Below, one piece after another: positions 56,214-64,000 of a stretch of DNA of 64,000 nt. This stretch comes from Schistocerca nitens (taxonomy: Eukaryota > Arthropoda > Insecta > Orthoptera > Acrididae). The stretch covers positions 543,049,602 through 543,113,601 of the forward strand of contig NC_064616.1 of NCBI RefSeq assembly GCF_023898315.1. Reading direction: 5' to 3'. Within the stretch, counting starts at the first letter, position 1, and every line of letters starts with the position of its first letter. Both the position numbers and the translations under genes were made by a program. Under the pieces are notes generated by a model that had not been told where the DNA came from, did no database searches, and saw nothing but the letters and a program-made list of their open reading frames with translations.

Positions 56214-56256
56214 TGGACGCCTCCCATTGGGTCGTCGCATTTCTTCTTTTCACCGG
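56214..56256 (+). CDS. Secreted-protein gene, copy 2, exon 1 (signal peptide)
   Basis: ATG 56214 codes MDASHWVVAFLLFT plus the first base of an Ala codon, then donor G|GTAAGT at 56257. As in copy 1 the hydrophobic core (WVVAFLLF) indicates a signal peptide and the intron is phase 1. Joined to exon 2 the likely cleavage zone reads ASQG-TQQ, a small residue at -1 and Ser at -3. Intron 1 here is 4.5 kb, against 11.6 kb in copy 1. I do not recognise the protein family. Confidence 0.68.
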
Positions 56257-57140
56257 TAAGTATCTTTACAACATGACTAAACTCTTTCGCAGTTTTAATA
56301 TTTAATTTTCACCGTTTTGATTGAAGTCCTGGTTTATAGGATATATTGTAAGCCATCTGAATTTGATTTGGATCCTTGTCATGACTCTAGATCTCTCCCG
56401 GACAAAGCTGATATTGTTGTTTCAACAACGCCGCAACGTATTTCCTTCCACATTATTATTTACAGCAGCTTTTCTCTAACACAAATGATTTTGATGTCCA
56501 AGATAAGTTAAATTCTCTCATATATTTCATACCTTCCAGAAATAGTGAGGATGTTGAATTTAATTTCAACCACTTTACCAAAGCACATCCCTCACCAGAT
56601 TAGTATTGTAAGAAAATACGATACATTGTAACTAGATTCTTGAGTGTTAGGACTTGAACAACTGGTTACGTACCAATCGCCTCTTTCTGTACTCTCTCCT
56701 TTCTGGCGCCCCGTCTGAAATACGTTGGAGACTATTATTTTAAATTGGGAAGGTATCGGCCACAAGATAATTAGTTTATTACATCCTTGCCATCCTTGTA
56801 GAATTAAGATACTGTTGGTCATATCTGCACTGCGATGCACCTCTCTACGGTTACAGATATTAAATTTCCGAGAATAACTGTTCAGTAACACTGTGCAGCT
56901 ATAATCCACTTTTCATTTCACTGGCGTCGTAGAATCGATTTATTCAACAGACACATAACCCCATCATTCTGAAATGCGATCGTTTTGAGAAAGGAACCAC
57001 AGGATTCACCATCCTATCTACGACGGGATAATGAAATCAGAGGCATAAGGTCGGATTGAACATGGCTGGGACAAGAAGCATTGTGTGGCCTTTTCAAAGA
57101 ACCCAGCCTTCTATTCGTCTACGATATGCAGACACCGTGG

Positions 57141-57357
57141 TTCAAGAGGTTCAAATGGCTCTGAGCACTGTGGGACTTAACATCTATGGTCATTAGTCCC
57201 CTAGAACTTAGAACTACTTAAACCTAACTAACCTAAGGACAGCACACAACATCCAGTCATCACGAGGCAGAGAAAATCCCTGACCCCGCCGGGAATCGAA
57301 CCCGGGAACCCGGGCGTGGGAAGCGAGAACGCTACCGCACGACCACGAGCTGCGGAC
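57141..57357 (-). mobile_element. SINE with a different tRNA-like head, intron 1 of copy 2
   Basis: GCAGACACC(G/A)TGG flanks it (57128-57140 and 57358-57370). On the minus strand the head reads CAGCTCGTGGTCGTGCGGTA, then GGTTCGATTCCCGGCGGGGT (B-box). The tail, TGTCCTTAGGTTAGTTAGGT to GAGCCATTTGAAC, is the same as in the SINE family at 9646. So two different tRNA heads share one tail. Confidence 0.93.
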
Positions 57358-57589
57358 GCAGACACCATGGAAAACTTAAATGTACATGAGCGGACGGGAA
57401 TGTAAGTTCAGCTTATCCTGGGTGTGAGTAAACTAGCGGTCGTTTGAATTCATCTTTCATACAGGACACCGTAGCTGCCTGACACGCACACGCGAATTAG
57501 TCATTCCTTGCACTAGAGAGCAGTGGAAAACACTGCCTAACAAAAAAAAAGGTTAAGAGCGCAGATGCGGGGGAGCAAACGAAATGATA

Positions 57590-58640
57590 CTTCAATTGTT
57601 GAAAGGGTATGTGTTGTGATTTCAGCAATTAAAACACAGACTCAGGTTCAGATAACACATGGTAATATGAAGCCACATATCGGTATGATGCTGCACCATC
57701 TCTGCCCTGGATGCACGCCATGGTTAGTTTTGGAAGTACTTCGTAAAGCCGTTCTATCACCTCCTGGGGGAAGGTGATCCACGACTGTTGCAGGTGGTCC
57801 TTGATGTTCTGGATACTGGTACTGGGACGGAGTTAACGTCTGAACTACTCTCACACATGTTTTGTTGGATACAGGTGTAGGGGTCTTGTATGCCGCTAGG
57901 GTACCTCACCATCACGCAGACTGTTCATGGAGATAGATGCCATGTGTGGATGCAAATTGCTAAATGACGCCACGATGCTCTCACATATGATGTAACACAT
58001 GAGGACGCCGGATATAAATAATGTACCGTTGAGCCATCAGAATTTCCTCAATCATTTGCAGCCTTCCATCTGTGAGCTGTGGTAATACCTGAACGCTCCT
58101 CACACCATGACGCCAGGAGTAACACCTCTGAGCCGCTCCAAAGCAATGTAAGAATGAGAAATCTCCTCAAGTCGCTGCCATATGCGGGATCGCCAACCGG
58201 GGCAGTGCAGAACATGGTTCATCGCTGAAGATAATTCAGTGCCATTCATCGGTTGTCCATGCATCCTACCGACGGCATCACTCCAAAAGCAGCCGTATAT
58301 TTTGTAGTGTTTACGACAGCTCACGTAGTAGACAGCAGTTCCCTGCTCGACTGCACATAATTTCCGGCTAATGTCGCAGGATGAAACAGAATGCTGCAGT
58401 GAATCCATTACTTGTTCTCGGATAACAGAAACGGATGTGTATGGGCTACGATATGCTTGGTGCGCAGTGCGACGTTCCTCTCCTGTAGCGATCAGACGTC
58501 GTTAACAAGAACCTTTGCGGTCAGTATGCTTGCCCTTACGTTTTCGTGTAGTCTAGCATAGAAACACAGTCACATACGATTGCCCAACAAATCAGGATGC
58601 TGTACGATTCTAGCCGATGGAAGTTACCCGGAATTTAGGT
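57590..58640 (-). mobile_element. Tc1-like relic, orthologous to the one in copy 1
   Basis: Minus-strand debris of a Tc1 transposase, collinear with 22560-23590. Examples are GAAGCCACATATCGGTA(A/T)GATGCTGCACC, ACCATGACGCCAGGA(A/G)TAACACCTCTG and a TTGTGGTGTTTAC-like segment. All frames are broken. Shared position and orientation in both introns show insertion before the gene duplication. Confidence 0.62.
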
Positions 58641-58868
58641 TTATTTCCTAGAGAAATTTCAAGTGGTCATTTCTAGCACCTAGTCTACTTATGAATTGCG
58701 CTAGGTACATGGAAGAACTCTGAAGCACCATGAGATTTTGAAGTAAGCGTGTACGTATTTCTCTGAATGGTTTCTCGATCCATCATGGCAAAAGAGGAGC
58801 ACAGCGTGCAGCGGTATTAATTTCAGTTGATTTACTATTGCTTATGCTTCCACTACATTTATTTCCAG

Positions 58869-58937
58869 GCACCAGTCGACTGATGACCTCAGATGTTAAG
58901 TCTCTTAGTGCTCAGAGCCATTTGAACCATTTTTTGT
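58869..58937 (+). repeat. SINE tail fragment
   Basis: CTGATGACCTCAGATGTTAA through AGTGCTCAGAGCCATTTGAA and CCATTTTTT is the last 60 bases of the common SINE. The head is absent. It directly precedes a Tc1 C-terminal relic. Confidence 0.8.
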
Positions 58938-58938
58938 C

Positions 58939-59240
58939 ATAAAGCAGCTTCTGTGACGAAATGGTTTCTCTACAACACTACTCCTGACATGGACTGACCT
59001 ACACATAGTCCCATCCTGAACCCAGTAGAACGTATTTGGGAAGAGTTACACCGTCGACTTCCCTACAGAGGCCAGTGTCTCATATCACTACGTTCCCTCG
59101 GTTCTCGAGGAAGAATGAGCTACCATTCCTCCACACTCATTTAATCACCTCACTGAAAGTGTCCCAGGCAGAGCTGAAGCCACCATAAAGGCGAAGGGTG
59201 GACACTACCCATATTAATGTTCCTTGTTTGGATATTTTTT
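58939..59240 (+). pseudogene. Tc1-like transposase, C-terminal relic
   Basis: The frame reads KAASVTKWFLYNTTPDMD-stop-PTHSPILNPVERIWEELHRR, matching the WPxxSPDLNPIExxWxxLxRR motif with the Glu kept. Then comes a frame-broken tail with EAT(I)KAKGGH-like residues. It resembles the Tc1 relic at 25800-26000 in copy 1 at about 65 percent of bases, starting at the same GTCATAAAGCAG. It may be the same old insertion. Confidence 0.62.
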
Positions 59241-60330
59241 ACTAGACAATGTAGGTGCATAACATTGCGCTCGTCGTACCAAGTCGGCCAAACCGCTTTC
59301 CAAGGCCCCTACATGTATGAAACGTTACCTCCCTCTGCGTATATGTTTGGTTTGCCACTTCCGTAGACTGAGTATTTGAATTTTACGGCAGTGTAACTTT
59401 AAGAGCAAAAAGACGCAATGTGTAGGCTGTTCGCTACAAAGCAGCGAAAACCACACGGCTTTCTAGAGCAGATAGTTAACAAAATATGACTAGCCACACG
59501 GGTTAGTGTCATTCATGACAAGGCAAAGTGACAAATTAATTGCGTAAGACAAAGACGGTAAAACCAGTTATAAACTGTTCACTCTAATAGTTAATATAAA
59601 TGAAAATGGAAAAGATACAGATGGAAAAAAGTAAGTAATTATTTATTTTTTCGAAAGTTACTGAGACGTTTATCCTGTGTGAAACAGAACGGTCAATGCC
59701 CTCATGGAAAAACGAATGCGGCTGCATATGGAACCATCACTGTACCCAAGGCGTGCACCTCGTCTTCTGAAGCAACTCGAAGGCCCTGATATATCTCTCT
59801 CTTTTTTCTTTTTCTTTTTTTTTTTTTTTGGGTTGCCCCTTCTACATCAGAAGTTTCGGGAGACTATATAGGTTTTAATGAAGTAAAAATGAAATAATTT
59901 TTTTTTTCATTTACTGCTCTGAGGTCACTTAACTTACCTGAAAACTATATGGAAACGCTTCGTTCAGTTTTTCATGGCAGACTTAATATTTCTCTGAAGT
60001 TCTTTTCCTATTTCTTAATCTGTTGTCATATGAAGTCACTGATTTCAGTAGTGGGTACTTTGCTTTACTAGCCAGATATGTAAACGGTACGAAAAAACAC
60101 TAGTACAGATTTTAATTTCTTCATACAGTAATGTGACAAGCAGAGTAGACGAATTCAGTAGTAGAGGTGAATCACAACGAATGTTCGAAATGTCCCCCAA
60201 ATGTTACGGTACATCCATGTATTTCGAACATGAAACTGACATATAAGTTACGAACTTGCTATCCACAATGTTTTCCTGAAGTTTATTCTCATCATACTCG
60301 CATACAATAAGGCCTCTCAGTCACTCCACG

Positions 60331-60340
60331 TATATAAAAG
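60331..60340 (+). promoter_or_regulatory. TATA-box-like site in intron 1 of copy 2
   Basis: TATATAAAAG followed by GCTGAAGTCGCAC is a strong match to the insect TATA box, with AACTAAGCAGA about 27 bases on. It sits 463 bases upstream of exon 2. The next ATG (about 60410) gives only three codons. I see no matching site in copy 1, so it may be chance. Confidence 0.3.
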
Positions 60341-60793
60341 GCTGAAGTCGCACAAAGAACTAAGCAGATATTGTCATCCGTTGTACTGAGTACGTTGACA
60401 GAAAGTTAGATGTCCGAGTGATATTAAGTAAAGAGCAGTATTTGTAGTTTATGTTCAATGTAGTTTTCTCCAGAGTGTAATTTCTGGGTAAGGAATTCAA
60501 CCATATGTCAACTGACACTATGAAAGTACATGCCATCCTCCACAAATGTTCGTTTCAGCTCATTTTTCTCACATTGTTAACATGATGGCAATTATTTGCG
60601 CAGAGATGCGGGTGATTTCTTCCACATTAAATAATTTTGCACTTATCGAGCACGATTTCTGTTCACTGTGTATGTACTACTTCGGCCAACATATCAGGTA
60701 AAGGCAAATTTCCTTCTACAAAGATAGCTCTATTAATTTGCAAAATATAATAGTGCTAAAAATGCCTGAAAGGTATTTTTTATTTTGTTCCAG

Positions 60794-60887
60794 CATCCCA
60801 AGGAACACAACAGCGCCCTATCGTTGATGATAACGCTCCATTTTTTGATGACTTCCGAGGTTACCGGTCCACAGATGACATTTCAAA
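60794..60887 (+). CDS. Secreted-protein gene, copy 2, exon 2
   Basis: The acceptor TTTTGTTCCAG ends at 60793 and the donor GTGAGT starts at 60888. The 94 bases complete an Ala codon and code SQGTQQRPIVDDNAPFFDDF followed by RGYRSTDDIS, ending in phase 2. Length, phases and the acidic PIVDD...FDDF core are shared with copy 1 (33222-33315). The next exon should start with one base completing an AAN codon. No candidate resembling exon 3 of copy 1 is present before 64000, so the gene is incomplete in this window. Confidence 0.75.
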
Positions 60888-61023
60888 GTGAGTATCCTCA
60901 TGATGACACCAATCAATGACCCGGTACTTACTTTCATTCAAGGAAGCCATGTATAAAAAGTGCCGTCACATGTACTGTGAGTAAGTTAACCCAACAGCAC
61001 AGAGAAGGCGCTGAGATATTCTT

Positions 61024-61212
61024 GCCGGCCGTTGTGGCCGAGTGGTTCTAGGCGCTTCAGTCCGGAACCGCGCTGCTGCTACGGTCGCAGGTTCGAATCC
61101 TGCCTAGGGCAGGGATGTGTGTGATGCCCTTAGGATAGTTAGGTTTAAGTAGTCAAAGTCTAGGGGACTGATGACCTCAGATGTTAAGTCCTATGGTGCT
61201 TAGAGCCATTTT
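61024..61212 (+). mobile_element. tRNA-headed SINE in intron 2 of copy 2
   Basis: The body GCCGGCCGTTGTGGCCGAGT has B-box GGTTCGAATCC and a tail ending TTAGAGCCATTTT. TGAGATATTCTT flanks it (61012-61023 and 61213-61224). Copy 1 has the unfilled site GGGATATTCTTTTGAG near 33440. Confidence 0.95.
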
Positions 61213-61426
61213 TGAGATATTCTTCCCAGTTTCTATATAGTGCCAATATTTGGAACTCAAGGAGTTTGTCCAAAGATTAAGGACAATATCTGATATCTTC
61301 TAAAACCTTAGCCACGTATGCCAATGACGAACTGAATTACGTACACAACTGTAGCATCGTATCGCACACGCTTTGGCCCTGACGACAGGCGCAAGTGATC
61401 GTAATGTGGACCTACATCTACAAGGT

Positions 61427-61812
61427 ATTCCAGATATGTTGCGACAAATTTCAAGGACTTTAAAATTTGCTGTGAGGAACTAGTCGAGCATAAGAATCCG
61501 CGTCCGGCAACGTCATCAGCGCAACAGAACATCCAATTCATAGGAGACAAGGTCAAGGGCTTTCTACGCAGCAGATAGCTCCATCTTCTCCACTGGCGAT
61601 CGTGGCAATCCGTCGCGATCACTGAATAACAAACAATACAGTGAGACGTTCCGTCAACAGCCCTTCAGCCACATTTGCTGCCGAAGGGGTGGCTTAGTTG
61701 CAGTCTCTGACGACTGTGATCTTCGAGGATCTGTAGCGCCATCGGATGACGTTTCTCGACACGGGTTCCAGTCCTCGATTTGGTCCTCAAGACAGCTGTG
61801 GGCCGTGTGCAG
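61427..61812. mobile_element. Fold-back element, copy 2 counterpart of 33698-34925
   Basis: Arms 61427-61580 and 61640-61812 are inverted relatives of each other and of the copy 1 arms (GTTGCGACAAATTTCAAGGA; GAGGAACTAGTC; CTTTCTACGCAGCAGATAGC; GTTTCTCGACACGGGTTCCA). The 650-base centre of the copy 1 element is absent, so either copy 1 gained an insertion or copy 2 lost its core. Confidence 0.58.
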
Positions 61813-61829
61813 CTGGAATGATCTGGAAT

Positions 61830-62275
61830 CCCTGATACGTCTAGATACAAGCCTGACAGGTGACACGTGCGTAAGCATTCTGTGTGATCACCTGCATACG
61901 TTCATGTCCACTGTGCAATCCAACGGACTTCCGCAATTCCAGCAGAAGAATGCGACACTTCACACGACCATAATTGCTGCAGAGTAGCTCCAGAAACACT
62001 CTTATGAGTTTGAAGACTTCCACTGGCCACTAAACTCCCCAGACATGAACATTACGGAGTTTATCTTGGGTGCCTTGCATTGTGCTGTTCAGAAGAAATC
62101 TCCATCCCGTCGTACTCTTAAGGATTTATCGACAGCCCTGCAGGATTCATAGTGTCAGTGTCGTTTAGGACTACTTCAGACGTTAATCGAGTCCATGCCA
62201 CGCCGTGTTGGGGAAATTCAGCGTCCTTGCGGGGCCCTACATGACGTTACGAAGGTGTACCAGTGCCTTTGACTC
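61830..62275 (+). pseudogene. Tc1-like transposase, C-terminal half relic
   Basis: The frame reads DTSLTGDTCVSILCDHLHTF, then LPQFQQKNATLHTTIIAAE with a stop (the QQDNAxxH motif with Asp replaced by Lys). Next come WPLNSPDMNITEFILGALHC (catalytic Glu kept) and LLQTLIESMPRRVGEIQRPC. The first Asp and HTH are missing. It abuts the fold-back element on its left. Confidence 0.75.
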
Positions 62276-62279
62276 AACA

Positions 62280-63490
62280 GCGTATAATAAGTGAGGAGTT
62301 TACAGGTTACAGTAACACAAAGCAGCGAAGAATTTTGAAACCAGGCTTCAGGAACACCTGCCCATAAACAAAGGCAGATAAAGCAATACTTTCCAATTGC
62401 AAAACATCTGTTGGCGTCTGACCATTGCCCGTCTACTATTAATAATGTGCAAGTGTTGCTGAAATTATTCTGTTCTGTACTCTTCTGTTGTAGCAGGGTG
62501 GTACAGCAAACAGTTTCGCATTATTTCAGGATAAAAATTTTGCATTTCTCCCATAAGCGACGCAAACTCAATTTAAATGAAGAATTTGAGATCGTTATAC
62601 CCATTTTTTTGGTGTTGATGGCCTACGCACCGCCCAGCTAATCAGCAAAAATCGATCGTTGTTGGGTAATGGTCATTTTCAAAGAAATTTAATCTCGCTG
62701 CGGCGAAGTATGCTGGTGTCTCTTTTATTTTATGTTTCATACCCTTATCTTTAAGGCATTTTTTAATTCTTGTTTTTCTATAATGATAACGGCTTTTTTT
62801 ATAAGGTGTAATTACCTCATCGGATAGATATTAGTCAACTTTAAACTTAGGATTTGGTATGTCATTTTAGATATTACATTCATTTTCATTTGTAAGGCTA
62901 TTTGATCTTCTGTGTGTTAATTCGGCCCTCATTATGGATAAGATATAGACTATTAATGCCATCTGTCGGATTCTACTCTACTACTTGCTCTCTGGGCCCG
63001 AATACCATACTTTCGCAGTCTATATTTGTTAGCGGGAGGCTCATAGATGTTGTGACCCCCTGCATGATGTTCTGCAATGCACCTGTTCCTAATGTGTGTG
63101 GCGACCTATACTTGACAGCCGTTAGAGATTTTCAGCTTTTTGTCATCCTAATCGTATTTTGCCGATGTATTTGCATCGTGTAATCATTTTAATGGACAGT
63201 GCGCAACGTGACCAGTTTCTGAAATCTAAAGATGCCTACCACAGGCGAAATGTGTCAACGAAACTCGAAAATTAGACCGAATTTTTATCTAAAATCATAC
63301 TTTGTTTGCTGTATGAGCTTAAATTCCTCTGTGCATGCTGCAGATTATCTAATCCTGTCTTCACGAGCCCTACTGGATCAATACATAAGAGACTGTAGTC
63401 GTTTTCTAGATTTATTGCATAGTGTTCGTTACAGAAACATTATATATAGGTTTCCACAAATCCTACATGGAAATAAAAGCATATGCGGTC
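62280..63490. other. No recognised feature
   Basis: AT-rich, probably intron 2 of gene copy 2. Frames at 62411-62641, 62902-63183 and 63232-63621 are hydrophobic or low in motif content, and none shows the phase expected for exon 3. Confidence 0.35.
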
Positions 63491-63496
63491 TTCACG

Positions 63497-64000
63497 TTGT
63501 TGTTGTTGTGGTCTTCAGTCCTGAGACTGGTTTGATGCAGCTCTCCATGCTACTCTATCCTGTGCAAGCTTCTTCATCTCCCAGTACCTACTGCAACCTA
63601 CATCCTTCTGAATCTGCTTAGTGTATGCATCTCTTGGTCTCCCCCTACGATTTTTACCCTCCACGCTGCCCTCCAATACTAAATTGGTGATCCCTTGATG
63701 CCTCAGAACATGTCCTACCAACCGATCCCTTCTTCTGGTCAAGTTGTGCCACAAACTCCTCTTCTCCCCAATCCGATTCAGTACCTCCTCATTAGTTATG
63801 TGATCTACCCATCTAATCTTCAGCATTCTTCTGTAGCACCACATTTCGAAAGCTTCTATTCTCTTCTTGTCCAAACTATTTATCGTCCATGTTTCACTTC
63901 CATACATGGCTACACTCCATACAAATACTTTCAGAAAAGACTTCCTGACACTTAAATCTATACTCGATGTTAACAAATTTCTCTTCTTCAGAAACGCTTT
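63497..64000 (-). pseudogene. LINE, C-terminal part of reverse transcriptase ORF (runs off right edge)
   Basis: Minus frame 63976-63515 has 153 codons without a stop. It reads LSVRKSFLKVFVWSVAMYGS, then ETWTINSLDKKRIEAFEMWC and YRRMLKIRWVDHITNEEVLN, followed by GHVLRHQGITNLVLEGSVEG and KNRRGRPRDAYTKQIQKDVG. This is the C-terminal domain following the thumb in a large class of arthropod non-LTR elements (YGCETW...EAFEMWCYRRMLKI...GRPR). The frame ends at about 63515, followed by a GTT-rich tail (CAACAACAAC on minus) at 63497-63510. The intact frame suggests a fairly recent copy. Polymerase motifs would lie beyond 64000. Confidence 0.85.

Larger units (their letters stand above)
54410..61812 (+). 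other. Duplicated block, copy 2
   Basis: Collinear with 19860-34925. It keeps promoter, exon 1, Tc1 relic, AT-rich intron segments, exon 2 and fold-back element in the same order and orientation. It is more compact, and carries five SINE insertions or fragments of its own (54958, 55632, 57141, 58869, 61024) that copy 1 lacks. The distance between the two exon 1 start codons is 34.6 kb. Confidence 0.88.

Noticed and set aside
1-64000. CRISPR arrays, bacterial operons, rRNA genes, integrases
   Set aside because: No spaced direct repeats, no ribosome-binding-site-led gene strings and no rRNA-like segments were seen. The sequence is typical of an insect nuclear genome.

Overview
The window is nuclear DNA of a large, repeat-rich insect genome. 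The tRNA-headed SINEs, the solo-LTR family and the many Tc1/mariner relics look like those of acridid grasshoppers. Schistocerca is my best guess, from memory of those repeats rather than from any search. There is no sign of a bacterial or viral replicon. Most of the 64 kb is decayed, nested mobile DNA, and most long reading frames are transposase or reverse-transcriptase debris or chance frames.

The one host-type locus I can build is a tandemly duplicated, previously unnamed small secreted-protein gene on the + strand. Copy 1 has exon 1 (21584-21626, signal peptide), exon 2 (33222-33315), exon 3 (39192-39420) and an AATAAA at 39553. If the exons join directly they give a 121-residue acidic, Ser/Thr-rich secreted protein. 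Copy 2 has exon 1 (56214-56256) and exon 2 (60794-60887) with identical exon lengths and intron phases; its third exon should lie beyond the right edge. The similarity extends far into promoter and introns (about 19860-34925 against 54410-61812). It includes a Tc1 relic and a fold-back element at matching places, so these insertions are older than the duplication. Exon 2 carries many amino-acid replacements and very few silent changes.

Layout. 1-18.5 kb is a transposon graveyard: a piggyBac-like element with a nearly intact Tc1 inside it, mariner relics, a Penelope GIY-YIG remnant, a solo LTR with a perfect target duplication, an LTR retroelement remnant with a tRNA-Pro primer site, several Tc1 relics and a mariner-type element with 313-bp inverted repeats. 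19.9-39.6 kb is gene copy 1 with Tc1, fold-back and SINE insertions in its introns. 39.6-50 kb is mostly featureless AT-rich DNA with a hairpin, a Tc1 relic, a SINE and a CR1-like LINE. 50.3-53.6 kb is a broken LINE containing an inverted reverse-transcriptase piece and a solo LTR that itself holds a SINE. 54.4-61.8 kb is gene copy 2. 61.8-64 kb holds a Tc1 relic and the 3' end of another LINE that runs off the edge.

Boundaries were found by eye. Ages, family names and the gene model rest on sequence logic and remembered family features, not on database searches or transcripts.
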